Shown here: one piece after another, positions 9,001-15,942 of the stretch
Position numbering within the stretch: position 1 is the first letter of the stretch
Layout of the letters: every line of letters begins with the position of its first letter
NCBI GenBank assembly: GCA_016288495.1
Contig: JAEEZH010000029.1
Location: 1-36,240 of the forward strand
Direction of reading: 5' to 3'
Source of the DNA: Lachnospiraceae bacterium
GTDB lineage: Bacteria; Bacillota; Clostridia; Lachnospirales; Lachnospiraceae
DNA length: 36,240 nt
Made by a program: the position numbers and the translations under genes
Notes under the pieces: model-generated
Told to the model about the DNA's origin: nothing
Database searches by the model: none
The model's input: only the letters and a program-made list of their open reading frames with translations

Positions 9001-11657
9001 GGATCATCTATACCATGGCAGAGCCGGATCAGGCAGATTACTTCTTGGTAAAGACCGATCTGGAGGGCGAAGAGACTGCAGCCATTACGGCTACCGCAGA
9101 GTTGATCCCTGCCGAGGCACTGAAGGTGGGCGGCGTATATACCGCTTCAAAGGATAAGCCTTTCCTGCTGCTTTCATGGACCGGTGAGGAAGATAATACC
9201 TACACCTTCAGATTCACCAATGATCCTGATACGGCTGCTCTTGGGGCTGTGGGATCCTATGATGGCAAGTATGAGAATGCGAAACATATAGCTGTTAATG
9301 GACCTTCAGGCGAGAAGAAGATCTATGAATTCAGCGTTACCACTCCCAGCGCAAAGGTCAACAGGATATTCTATGTACCTGTAAACGGCTATACCGATGA
9401 TACTCCTGTCAAGGTGAAGTGTGAGGAGATCTACAAGCCTCAGAAGACCATCATGAAGGTGCCCGGAACCACCGAGGTGAAGATCGCCCAGGGTGCAAGC
9501 GCTACCCTGACCTATGAGCTCAGTGCGGAGGAAGAGGATTACTACTCAGTAATGATCACTCCCAGTGACGCCAAGGAGACACATACGGTCACAGCGGCTC
9601 CCAATTCAATCCTGAACGGAGGCTGGAACGGAGAAGGCGTATACCGCACCGGCTTCAGCAAGTGGAACGCAGGCAAGAAGTCCATCAACATCGTAAACGG
9701 TGAAGAGGGCGAAGTGACCTACTCCGTAGTTGTAACAAAGCGTGTGATCACACCTTTGACAGACGGCGCTAAGGTGACTGTGGCAAAGAACACCCAGCAG
9801 TGGTTCAGCTATCAGACAACCGCAACCAATATTTATACTCTTGAACTTAAGGATTCTACGGATACCGATGTCTTCAGAGTAAAGGATTACGACAGCAAGG
9901 AAACGGCATCGGCTTATGGTGTCGGCAATGCAGTTACCGGTGGTCTTTATGACGTTTTCGCTGGCTTTGAAAAGGGCCGGGTGAAGTATTTCGTCGTAGA
10001 TTCCGGCGTGAACGATGAGGGCAAAGTGATCGATCTGTCACTGACCTTTACCGTAAAGAGTTATCCTACCGAGGCTCTGGCTGACGGAAAAGAGTATACC
10101 GTGACAAAGGGAGAGAACAAGATGCTGACCTGGACCGTTGACAAGGATGATGTATATGTACTCACCTTTACTGATACGGTAAACAATGCATATGTTAATG
10201 GCTGGTATAACAAGGTGCCTTCCGGCGGTGGTGATCTGAATATCAGTGGACCTGTTGCGGATGACGGCAAGTATGTTTATGAAGCAGCTCCTGTAGCCCT
10301 TAAGGCAGGAGATCAGGTCTATGTGGTTCTGGCTGGCATTGAGGATGACGATCATAAGGTGACTGCCGGCATCAGGTCCTACTGGAAGGATGCATCTGAG
10401 ATCAAAGCAGGCGTACAGTTTGCTGTCAAGAAGATGACTGATGAGGAGAGCGGATCGGTATTCCGCCTGTTCAAGTATCAGGCAACCGCAGCAGGCGTAT
10501 ATGACCTTAAGTTCTCAGGTGAAAAGGGTGCGGCAGTTCTGGCAGATGACGGCTTCAAGGCTGAGCTCGAGCCTACAGAGCAGTCTAAGTTTGAAAAGCC
10601 TTCCGCATATGCTCTTGAGCCTGATGATGACGAAGTGGCCGCAGAGGATAAATATAATGTATACACCTTTGAAGATGTATATCTTAACGCAGGGGATGTG
10701 ATCTACTTCCGTGCAACGGCACCGGATGCATCAGCTGAGGATCTCAAGTTTACCCTGACCTCTGAAGCTCCCGAATATACGGCTACCCTTGATTCTCTCA
10801 TCGGCAAGCCTCTGGCAGAAGTGACTGTAGATGATATTGACATGGTATACAGCTGGACCAATACCACCGGCAATGATGTGGTTGTCAGAATAGACGCCGA
10901 GGAACCTGAGGAATCTGAGGAATCTGCCATAACGGTAGTTGATTCATTTGGAAAGCCTCTGGGTGATGGTATTGCCTGGGCAGAGGGTGAGACCTCTTAT
11001 TCCTTCCCTCTCAAGGCCGGACAGACCGCATTCCTGGCTCCTACTGAGGATGGTATCGTGGTAAACAATATCCATGTGGAGGCACCTCTTGCCGTAGGCA
11101 GGAATCCGGTGACCATACCTTACGGATTCGGATCCAAGGTATATTACATCAGAAATTCCGAGGGCAAGGCAGGAGCAGGCTTCTTTGCTGCTACTACCGC
11201 TGCGGATGCTATCTATGGAATATCCTTGATCAATGATGAAAACTGGGTATGGGATGAGGGAAGAGATGATGAAGTATTTGTAGGTTCTGACACTGAGTTC
11301 ATCCGTATGGAGGTTCATAAGGATGATGAGCTTCGCGTATCAGATTATGTGAACGTGGAGAAGCAGACCGGATCCCTTATCTCCGACACAGCTGAGAACA
11401 AGGCTAAGTATCTGTACGGACATGGAGATAATTACATCCGTGTAGACAATACCCAGTATGCAAATGCCCAGTATCAGCTGCAGTACATCGCTGCTGACGG
11501 ATCCCGCAAATCTCTGGACAAGGGAATCGTGATCCATGTTGATGGAACTGCTACACCGGATAGTAATGGCGTGAGACTGGGTGAATCCATCATCTTCACC
11601 ATACCTAACGGTGGCAAAGCATATCAGACCAGCCTGACTGTAAAGAAGGTTAACTGA
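3..11657 (+). CDS. Giant secreted/surface multi-domain protein, 5'-truncated by window edge (MBG-like, FN3-like, Big2-like domains and many beta-sandwich repeats)
   Basis: Frame stays open from base 3 through the listed GTG at 42 to TGA at 11655-11657. MBG-like segments (KKYDGTPFTLTP; LEKVYDGKAINLGEF), FN3-like segment (KPTISKVITSPTATVIQYKRPENG...YSVYVRNVSG), Big2-like segment (KLKWVSTNKQVATVKTKPGTFEALLSTKSRGTTQVYVVS). No LPxTG or SLH motif seen in the visible part. Confidence 0.9.
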   Translation: MAADTVLEASKTYVIHHNVVLASGMEKKWSIDKIEQTHNLIFRSPMDTEVEVKYAETSFSKKYDGTPFTLTPTAKVYAVSEDDEKKDITPSADSGLLVSKWYRQVGPVEDELLLKGVYGFAPEEYADLYAGFLRYDLGELATVYEEIPDDKVTEAGVYYHVTWFLDVSGSYNQSYSAQRVVIESTQAVVMPVYDNGDTEAPKVIDETVTASENRVLTVYSGQTVQSVLDLITYKAFETTEGSAIDTSKLLPEDAFGTAYDVDAEYATTQVYQPVFAIQKRVSVTGDGKGRSGYYRWIDADENGNGYYYDEFIESDEIYRVVFTGDKAVFQWRDEVEINGEEYYGWFEVGRIGINGAGPRYHVLTTEEVRDAWAITLIPADRQAGEIDVSAIVAGAAEAGFASAEGSFAAPLTKTFKWNGGADGSAPTGAEPIYAKREDYKKAKLFYYDVNTTLSPAESKVTDKKNEVTDIESTDERFEYNWYKMDDEDRVLTLLLDKARELNPDAQTLALTAPAADADAKTKQVYEEWKSIADAATWTKVNDVLNDDGEEPINSNDYWYNGEEVDKDKAVAPYDAGVYRLGVKFRPETMDDFRYDAPEAYVYYVVEREWAVAGIDPASGIKVYSDGSLTAKDVLEDLQTVDPTRTDSYISAVRFYASDANGNRGEELKQPTRVNVLRDLLLADDNATKAFEIDKVAADNSLKPLALSDKLSEKDQAGNKNKYNLNLKRIPDYREFDEGSVSDYAFWTEEEKLTYPKLSNYNFGRALGKHGEDLSQVKYANGVAAVNVAYSDMVPVSVKIDDKAVGLEKVYDGKAINLGEFMDEFVHVVRDDNGEELKDAKSRLHVTLQREKEYNSKDPFILATDLDNWDDNGHTDETTYTEPVYLMDSATRLVNGAVHGGDYTISITLEADETYKRAEADHENPPIYSVERRELELIPTFKKENELILENSYMDTKATVPGIPAGIEADNDNIAKYVVDKVTLGKVQAGGSADADTGIVDADLANSSKIIKAYEFAAQKMDEVTKDEKSWKNIKFGAAPYLESKESYLVRIDVQGANKDGIGGQWYAREDEFLTAYNGGTTADKGVPTYVSFGTDYCITDKVDPSRQTFVPVNSPAVVNPYTFAGDAEVMISDTIVGVKDETTGMVAYTHTIKPLEGIPVDYRGTKSPLGDSKGKNVFRFRLHAPEELSFAGDKILSGLDFEARYAYRGGIEAVGGWLGSGRFGDFIIAKSYAAKKAPIMIGGWNSGAVDGHYDDRTPNIAVSFLSSGLPADVVPNYTFQVDWGKYKEDYVVDLTQASNEDDLTKAVAPKSLKFNKLNKKMAVGDTQQLDVTIKKKQKADIILLGYRIVKGDQYISITDKDAQRLVSIVNGTNANVKKTTLPAGIITALATDGGKNAKVDIEVFAAYYDEYGVKKPIVDAKGKEACVAKASITVSEVAKPTISKVITSPTATVIQYKRPENGMRREIYLLKGDKINEAAFEEKIAAVKNGDYYGTFEEVGFFMADEGDTADAPRAKASDPKVRSCTLWGLDPCETYSVYVRNVSGMRTVNGGDVVTDSHAGSVKSFKTGKAVIGGIKISMNAPAIKYDWTNKETYVPYADDNGKLGDHPFYDYSVKLSDKTVMVTSVGKYYDFLQNKAADQGDYFYGPLKLTAELKKIYEAPKVVYVVTDAPWFNSSKGGGSYFYEAGKNTFKKDVPEGTKNYTMVKFKDGSVAYYHKTNIATIAKNGKLSLKGKGHAWVLAIDTVSGATDGTQLFIDATPTAMKAKAGKVNAGSSIMVSELLQYTEGRTKIADYEKKYTHFNPIEESAETGQFYDLSFEPVETSDFVIEQVPAVVEGVNCPVYNDKRHDIKITAVNPKAKLKLTISDNSAPTPISQDITITSGPAPKAEPVKGVKVLAVADDRATFGFSYSGDLKAPDSDTTLRMIVKDSSGKVYTDEIVPADSFERHTPYSWVGDICLNDKKYDGFDEDTEEWFANTVRADKKGYYYAVSYVPNSFVIGEDDIYIPGERDHLTRLSQYTVSFIVQHGSEASKPVTKKFKTTDIPAAYYGLLAGTDKMRPYGVNGHGAEIRLTTGVGQENDATDYPVLGARTLRTGNDYTLCLPLDEEEDLENVSARLRKTEKLKWVSTNKQVATVKTKPGTFEALLSTKSRGTTQVYVVSSVTKRVIAAWDVNVAAVGDAGAYFGDNEPYERTADFFVSVLDEDPSKDDRVSASEILGVGLDSPFTEPDNGETRWYSFTAPAFGWYTLWYSGGESGVVKNFTNIVMEAGEIRYFSITGQGGYGLFSVTGGMATEIKVGTEAGGSFTAVGQGDLVYFIAPDDGLYEITYQYKDGRIVKEYRSDATSDIGEGSKNIGYVNLAKDQRMVIYIPEGVKAVKVAPFRWTNLEDQGTFTLKESKEMQWLRLTANEDNRYKLRFDVTSEDEAANVQIVAFCESDKTALDKVAGLLNGMAGDEEAVIGGKPFGNETSAMITGGLGEVEIALPDEIEPSPSFPLVKDAKYDDEDLTSHIYVGIQYTSPDEVKKPINLKASVIKDKLDTETLKAKTTGEASGTLKATRYTPSVYAFTPAATGVYVLDFATGDNDENAPEGVALGLFSAIGHDYPGLTDELLDYEWIKVAGKKDYQIDGLELTGGETYYFFFCSAMIAADGALDEDKTKEITATLSIKERQIPEIGITPLPGNTVAMAVAGKSEYRYFRAPETNVYTFSMVRSEKEDAKNLGQGEVNFRRNSVEGTPIDAEIEDYIAAPRDPAEEIVTSSAPISLREGETVYLKIDSLERADSTNEETNDTYNRTIRVEKRALTELPATITLNAKEKKFFVFNSTGKDKYLFLFTRTDGVEEGTNVRCSNDGKDNPLSNKGDLPNGVSLTIEPKSANEHGLEIGSLDLDAEDRLLFSFENPSDKEAETIKVTVIKAEPTDFTTAKQTKNLNTTNETMGAWFRFRPTTAGLYKITFTSNSDKAFTVDRYHEDSVNGYPKDLEDGVWEGTYDAETKSSFDRIIYTMAEPDQADYFLVKTDLEGEETAAITATAELIPAEALKVGGVYTASKDKPFLLLSWTGEEDNTYTFRFTNDPDTAALGAVGSYDGKYENAKHIAVNGPSGEKKIYEFSVTTPSAKVNRIFYVPVNGYTDDTPVKVKCEEIYKPQKTIMKVPGTTEVKIAQGASATLTYELSAEEEDYYSVMITPSDAKETHTVTAAPNSILNGGWNGEGVYRTGFSKWNAGKKSINIVNGEEGEVTYSVVVTKRVITPLTDGAKVTVAKNTQQWFSYQTTATNIYTLELKDSTDTDVFRVKDYDSKETASAYGVGNAVTGGLYDVFAGFEKGRVKYFVVDSGVNDEGKVIDLSLTFTVKSYPTEALADGKEYTVTKGENKMLTWTVDKDDVYVLTFTDTVNNAYVNGWYNKVPSGGGDLNISGPVADDGKYVYEAAPVALKAGDQVYVVLAGIEDDDHKVTAGIRSYWKDASEIKAGVQFAVKKMTDEESGSVFRLFKYQATAAGVYDLKFSGEKGAAVLADDGFKAELEPTEQSKFEKPSAYALEPDDDEVAAEDKYNVYTFEDVYLNAGDVIYFRATAPDASAEDLKFTLTSEAPEYTATLDSLIGKPLAEVTVDDIDMVYSWTNTTGNDVVVRIDAEEPEESEESAITVVDSFGKPLGDGIAWAEGETSYSFPLKAGQTAFLAPTEDGIVVNNIHVEAPLAVGRNPVTIPYGFGSKVYYIRNSEGKAGAGFFAATTAADAIYGISLINDENWVWDEGRDDEVFVGSDTEFIRMEVHKDDELRVSDYVNVEKQTGSLISDTAENKAKYLYGHGDNYIRVDNTQYANAQYQLQYIAADGSRKSLDKGIVIHVDGTATPDSNGVRLGESIIFTIPNGGKAYQTSLTVKKVN
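6690..11360 (+). repeat. Tandem diverged protein modules inside the giant ORF (PPC-like/beta-sandwich-like, about 12-14 copies)
   Basis: Recurring pattern W/Y-x-x-F-x(4-6)-G-x-Y-x-L-x-F ... L-x-A-G-D-x-x-Y-F: RWYSFTAPAFGWYTLWYSGG, SVYAFTPAATGVYVLDFATG, YRYFRAPETNVYTFSMVRS, AWFRFRPTTAGLYKITFTSN, QWFSYQTTATNIYTLELKDS, MLTWTVDKDDVYVLTFTDT, RLFKYQATAAGVYDLKFSGE. Confidence 0.7.
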
Positions 11658-11697
11658 TAAAAGCAAAAGCCGGTTTATATGACCGCGTGATGAAAGC

Positions 11698-11731
11698 GCC
11701 CGGCCCCCTTTTGGGGGCCGGGCCTTTTTTT
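11698..11731 (+). terminator. Rho-independent terminator after the giant ORF
   Basis: GCCCGGCCCCC-TTTT-GGGGGCCGGGC perfect 11-bp stem followed by C and T7. Confidence 0.95.
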
Positions 11732-11830
11732 GAAAATAAGGCTTTTCAACCGTCTTAAGTTTTGGTAAAATAATATCAAGTGGGCTGTTTTGACGGCCGG
11801 GATATAAAAGTGTGTAAGGAGGATGTAGTT

Positions 11831-12235
11831 ATGTTTTTAAGTAGATTATCTGAAACGGGTAAGAAGCATTTCCTTGATCTGTGTGTACATGCTTCATGGG
11901 CAGACGGTGAGTTCGCAGAGTCCGAGATATCCCTGCTCAGCGCTTTCTGTCGTGAGATGGGTATTCCCGAGGAGATCCCGGATCCCGATCAGGAGCTGGA
12001 TGCGCTCATGGCCCAGGTCGCACCTGATGTGACCGAGGTAGAGAAAAATATCATGCTCTTCGAGCTTTACGGCCTGCTTAAGATAGACGGAAGCTTTGAC
12101 GATGCCGAGAGGCGCATACTTGAAAAGATAGCCGACGGCATAGGCGCTAAGCCCGGCGCCCTGGACCGTATCATCAGCGTGGACAGGATATATTCGGTTG
12201 CTGTTTCGGAATTATATAAGGCCGTGGTAGGCTGA
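11831..12235 (+). CDS. TerB-like / tellurite-resistance-TerB-fold small helical protein
   Basis: ATG at 11831 preceded by AAGGAGG; HASWADGEFAESEISLLSAFCREMGI...LYGLLKIDGSFDDAERRILEKIADGIG, the paired acidic-loop pattern of TerB-like proteins. The ORF-track start at 11780 is upstream of the best RBS. Confidence 0.65.
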   Translation: MFLSRLSETGKKHFLDLCVHASWADGEFAESEISLLSAFCREMGIPEEIPDPDQELDALMAQVAPDVTEVEKNIMLFELYGLLKIDGSFDDAERRILEKIADGIGAKPGALDRIISVDRIYSVAVSELYKAVVG

Positions 12236-12348
12236 GCTGTTCCGGTATCATATTTATAATGTACCGGTGAGGCGCGGATCCGTATCCGGGGGGCGCGGCA
12301 GTATGCACTCAAGAGCTTTGACCGGTAGATATTTGGGGGATTCGCGAT

Positions 12349-15300
12349 ATGATCACATACAACAACACCAAGACACTGCCCGATCTGATCGAAAGGATCA
12401 GAAAAGAGTTCGAAAACCGGGTCTTTTACAGATTCGAAAGAGACGATACGATCTTTGAAAAGGGCTACGGCACATACGCCGGAGACGTATTTGCCGTAGC
12501 CGGTTATATAAGGGAACAGAATACCAAATACGGACATGATACCCATGCTGCACTTCTGGGCAGGACCAGTTATGAATATCTGACCGTCCTCATGGGGGTT
12601 CCCTGTGCCGGCGGCGTCGCCATTCCCATGGATATACAGATGGGGATAGACGCGCTGGTGGATTCTCTTAAAAGGGCCGACACCGATATACTTTTCATCG
12701 ATATCGAGTTCGGTTCATATCTGGATATTCTCAAGGAAAGATGTCCCTTCATCAAACGATATATAGCCATGCAGTCTGTCAAGAATATGCGCTGTGTTCC
12801 CATGATACACAGGGTATACAGAGGCACGCAGATAGACTGGAGGATAAAGAGCGACAAGTGCGCTCTCATCATCTATACCTCCGGTACCACAGGGGTGAGC
12901 AAGGGGGTCATGCTTTCCCACGGTAATCTCATAGATAACCTGTTCAGTTCCGACGATCAGAGGGAGGTATGTCTCAATGTGCTTCCCATTCATCATATAT
13001 TCTGTATTTCGGGTGACCTTTTGATGGTGCTCCGTTATGGTTCCACCCTGTGCCAGTGTGAGGATACCTCAAAGCTCATATATTATCTGCAGCTTTTTGA
13101 GCCCACGGTGATGAGGGCGGTGCCCATGATGGCAAAGGTACTGATCAACCGCCTCAAGATCATGCAGCAGCAGGAGCCGGATGAGGATTTCTCGGTCATC
13201 AAGGCGAAGGTGTTCGGCGGCAGGCTTAACCGCATAGTCAGCGGAGGAGGCTATCTGTCTCCGGATCTGTCCGAGCAGCTTCTCAAGGCCGGTATCAACG
13301 TGGCCCAGGGCTACGGTATGTCCGAGTGCTCCCCCAAGATCACTTCCCCTGACTATGAGCGCAGGGATAAGCTGTCCTCCGTGGGACATCCTGTCACCGG
13401 AGCCATCATCCGTATCGTGGACGGCGAGATCCAGATAAAGAGTCCCTCCGTCATGCTGGGCTATTATAATGAGCCGGAGCTGACTGCCGAGGCCATCACT
13501 GAGGATGGTTTTTTGCGGACCGGAGATACCGGTTATCTGGACGACGAGGACTTCCTTTTCCTGAACGGACGTATCAAGAACCTTATCATTTTGAGCAACG
13601 GTGAAAATGTTTCCCCGGAGTATATAGAGAATAAATTCGACCCCGAGAGGCTCATAGCCGATATCATGGTTTACGGGGACGGGGATAAGCTGGTGGCCCA
13701 GGTGTATCCGAATTACGAATACGCCCAGCTCAGCGGCATAGTGGATATACAGGCAGAGCTGGACCGCATCATGGCCGAGCACAATGAAGAGCTGACCACC
13801 TACCAGAAGATCACCAAGATGATCATCAGGAACAAGCCTTTTGCAAAGACCGCTTCCAAAAAGATCATAAGGTCAAAGGTGGAAGAAGAGCTCATGGCTC
13901 AGGAGCAGCTTAAGAAGACCCTGAAGGCACCTTCCACCGATCTGCAGAAGCTTCTCTTTAACCTGCTGGCAAGGCAGCTGGGTACCATGGAATTCTCCGT
14001 GGACGATGATTTTTACGAGATAGGTCTGGATTCCATGGGTTCCACCATGTTCCTGTCCGACATAGCCGAGAATATAAATAAAAAGATCTCACTGTCAGAG
14101 CTCATGGATCATCCTTCCATCATAGCCCTGGAGGAGTTCTTTGAAAAGCAGGATGAGAAGCCTTCGGTGGATCTGTCTGTCAGGGAGGTATATCCTCTCA
14201 CTTCCATGCAGATGTACTTTGCCTATGTCATCCCCGGCAATACCACCGGCAATCTGCCCTTCTCCTTCAGGATGAGCAAGGATATAGATTTTGACAGGCT
14301 TAAAAAGGCAGTATATAAGGTGCTGGATGCCCATCCCACCCTTAAGGCCCTGGTAAAGCCCACGGAGACAGGGTACTTCGGGGTGTACAGGATGGACGAC
14401 AGGGTGGTGGACATACCTTTGCAGCAGATAAAGGAAGAGAATGCCCAGGAAGAGATCCAGAACAGCATAGTGGGCTTTAATTTCAGGAATGACCCTTCTC
14501 TGGTACATATCAAGTTCCTGGAAAGCGAGTCCCATAAATATATCTTCTTTGATGTGGCGCATTTCATGGGGGATGGCATGACCATGAACATCATCATGGA
14601 GGATCTCAAAAAGGCCTACGACGATGAGCCTTTTGAGGGTGAAAAGGATTATACAGGTTTCGAATACATGCTGGAGACCTGTGCCGGCATGCAGGACGGC
14701 ACCAGGGCAAAGGATGTGGCCTATGTGGATTCCCTGATGAAGGGCTTGAGGATGAACCGGAGCATCCTGAATACCGAGGCTCCCGGCGCCGACCTTACAA
14801 AGGGAGACAATGCGGTGATCAAGCGCCGCTTAGAGTCCCTGGGAAGAAAGGACGTCATAAACTACGGCAGGGAGCACGGCGTATCCGAAAATGCATATTT
14901 TATCACTGCATTTAATTATATGGTGAGCCTGTTTTCCGGTGAGAACGATGTGTTCAGCACCTCCATTCACAGCGGCAGGACGGACAGCCGTTACAGCCGG
15001 ATAGCCTGTGCCCTTTTCCTGACATATTTTTCCAGATATACGGTGACGCCCCATGAGACCATGGAACAGCTCATACGAAAGACGGGTAAGCAGATACTGC
15101 AGACCATGAAGACGAAGACTCCCATGTCCAGGGCGTCAGAGATGTTCTTCCAGTTCCAGGGTGACATCCTGGACGTGCAGATGCCGGGAGAGGGCACCGA
15201 GAGGGTACATGTGCAGCTGGATTCCCTGCCCTTCCATCTGATGGTCATGTATGATGACAGGGGATATTATGTGGAACTGCGTTACTGGAAGAACCGTTTC

Positions 15301-15942
15301 GCTCCCGAGGTAATGGAGATCTTCCTTCTCTGCTTTGAGTCCATTCTTAAGGCCATGACCGAGGAGACCTCCGTCAGGATGCTGAAATATCATCTGCCCA
15401 AGGAGGTATATCCCAGAGGCCTGTATGTGAATGCGGCAGATCTGCACGAGGCTGCAGGGCGTACCATCATCTCAGGGGTGGAGCCCGATGAGCCCATACG
15501 CCTTTATGTGCTGGATGAAAGCTATCACAAAAAGCCTTACGGAGCCTGGGGATCTTTGTATATCATGAACTATGAGCCGGATGAATTCGTGGAGTCACAG
15601 CAGTATCCCTACGGACCCGGCATGGTATACAATACGGGACTCATAGCCAGAGTCCTTCCGGATAATACGGTGGACTTTCTGCACATGCATGGCAGAAGGG
15701 TTCTGTTTGAAGGTCACAAGGGAAGGAAATATACGGACCTGGCCGCTGTGGAGGAAGCGCTTTTATCCTTCGATCAGATAAACAGCGCAAAGGCCTTTAT
15801 GGCATACGATCCTGAAAACAGCATATTTGTGTTACGGGCAGAGGTGGACGCAGAAGAGGGCTTTGACGCAGAGGCTCTTAAAGAAGAGATGAAGGAGAAG
15901 TATGGGGAGGATCTGACTCCCGCGTACATAGACGTTTTATGA
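12349..15942 (+). CDS. NRPS-like protein: acyl/aminoacyl adenylation domain - PCP - condensation domain - vestigial adenylation C-terminal segment
   Basis: A-domain motifs IIYTSGTTGVSKGVMLSHGNL, QGYGMSECSP, GYYNEPELTAEAITEDGFLRTGDTGYLD, GRIKNLIILSNGENVSPEYIE; carrier motif DDDFYEIGLDSMGSTMFLSDI; C-domain motif AHFMGDGMT (HHxxxDG variant). Confidence 0.9.
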   Translation: MITYNNTKTLPDLIERIRKEFENRVFYRFERDDTIFEKGYGTYAGDVFAVAGYIREQNTKYGHDTHAALLGRTSYEYLTVLMGVPCAGGVAIPMDIQMGIDALVDSLKRADTDILFIDIEFGSYLDILKERCPFIKRYIAMQSVKNMRCVPMIHRVYRGTQIDWRIKSDKCALIIYTSGTTGVSKGVMLSHGNLIDNLFSSDDQREVCLNVLPIHHIFCISGDLLMVLRYGSTLCQCEDTSKLIYYLQLFEPTVMRAVPMMAKVLINRLKIMQQQEPDEDFSVIKAKVFGGRLNRIVSGGGYLSPDLSEQLLKAGINVAQGYGMSECSPKITSPDYERRDKLSSVGHPVTGAIIRIVDGEIQIKSPSVMLGYYNEPELTAEAITEDGFLRTGDTGYLDDEDFLFLNGRIKNLIILSNGENVSPEYIENKFDPERLIADIMVYGDGDKLVAQVYPNYEYAQLSGIVDIQAELDRIMAEHNEELTTYQKITKMIIRNKPFAKTASKKIIRSKVEEELMAQEQLKKTLKAPSTDLQKLLFNLLARQLGTMEFSVDDDFYEIGLDSMGSTMFLSDIAENINKKISLSELMDHPSIIALEEFFEKQDEKPSVDLSVREVYPLTSMQMYFAYVIPGNTTGNLPFSFRMSKDIDFDRLKKAVYKVLDAHPTLKALVKPTETGYFGVYRMDDRVVDIPLQQIKEENAQEEIQNSIVGFNFRNDPSLVHIKFLESESHKYIFFDVAHFMGDGMTMNIIMEDLKKAYDDEPFEGEKDYTGFEYMLETCAGMQDGTRAKDVAYVDSLMKGLRMNRSILNTEAPGADLTKGDNAVIKRRLESLGRKDVINYGREHGVSENAYFITAFNYMVSLFSGENDVFSTSIHSGRTDSRYSRIACALFLTYFSRYTVTPHETMEQLIRKTGKQILQTMKTKTPMSRASEMFFQFQGDILDVQMPGEGTERVHVQLDSLPFHLMVMYDDRGYYVELRYWKNRFAPEVMEIFLLCFESILKAMTEETSVRMLKYHLPKEVYPRGLYVNAADLHEAAGRTIISGVEPDEPIRLYVLDESYHKKPYGAWGSLYIMNYEPDEFVESQQYPYGPGMVYNTGLIARVLPDNTVDFLHMHGRRVLFEGHKGRKYTDLAAVEEALLSFDQINSAKAFMAYDPENSIFVLRAEVDAEEGFDAEALKEEMKEKYGEDLTPAYIDVL

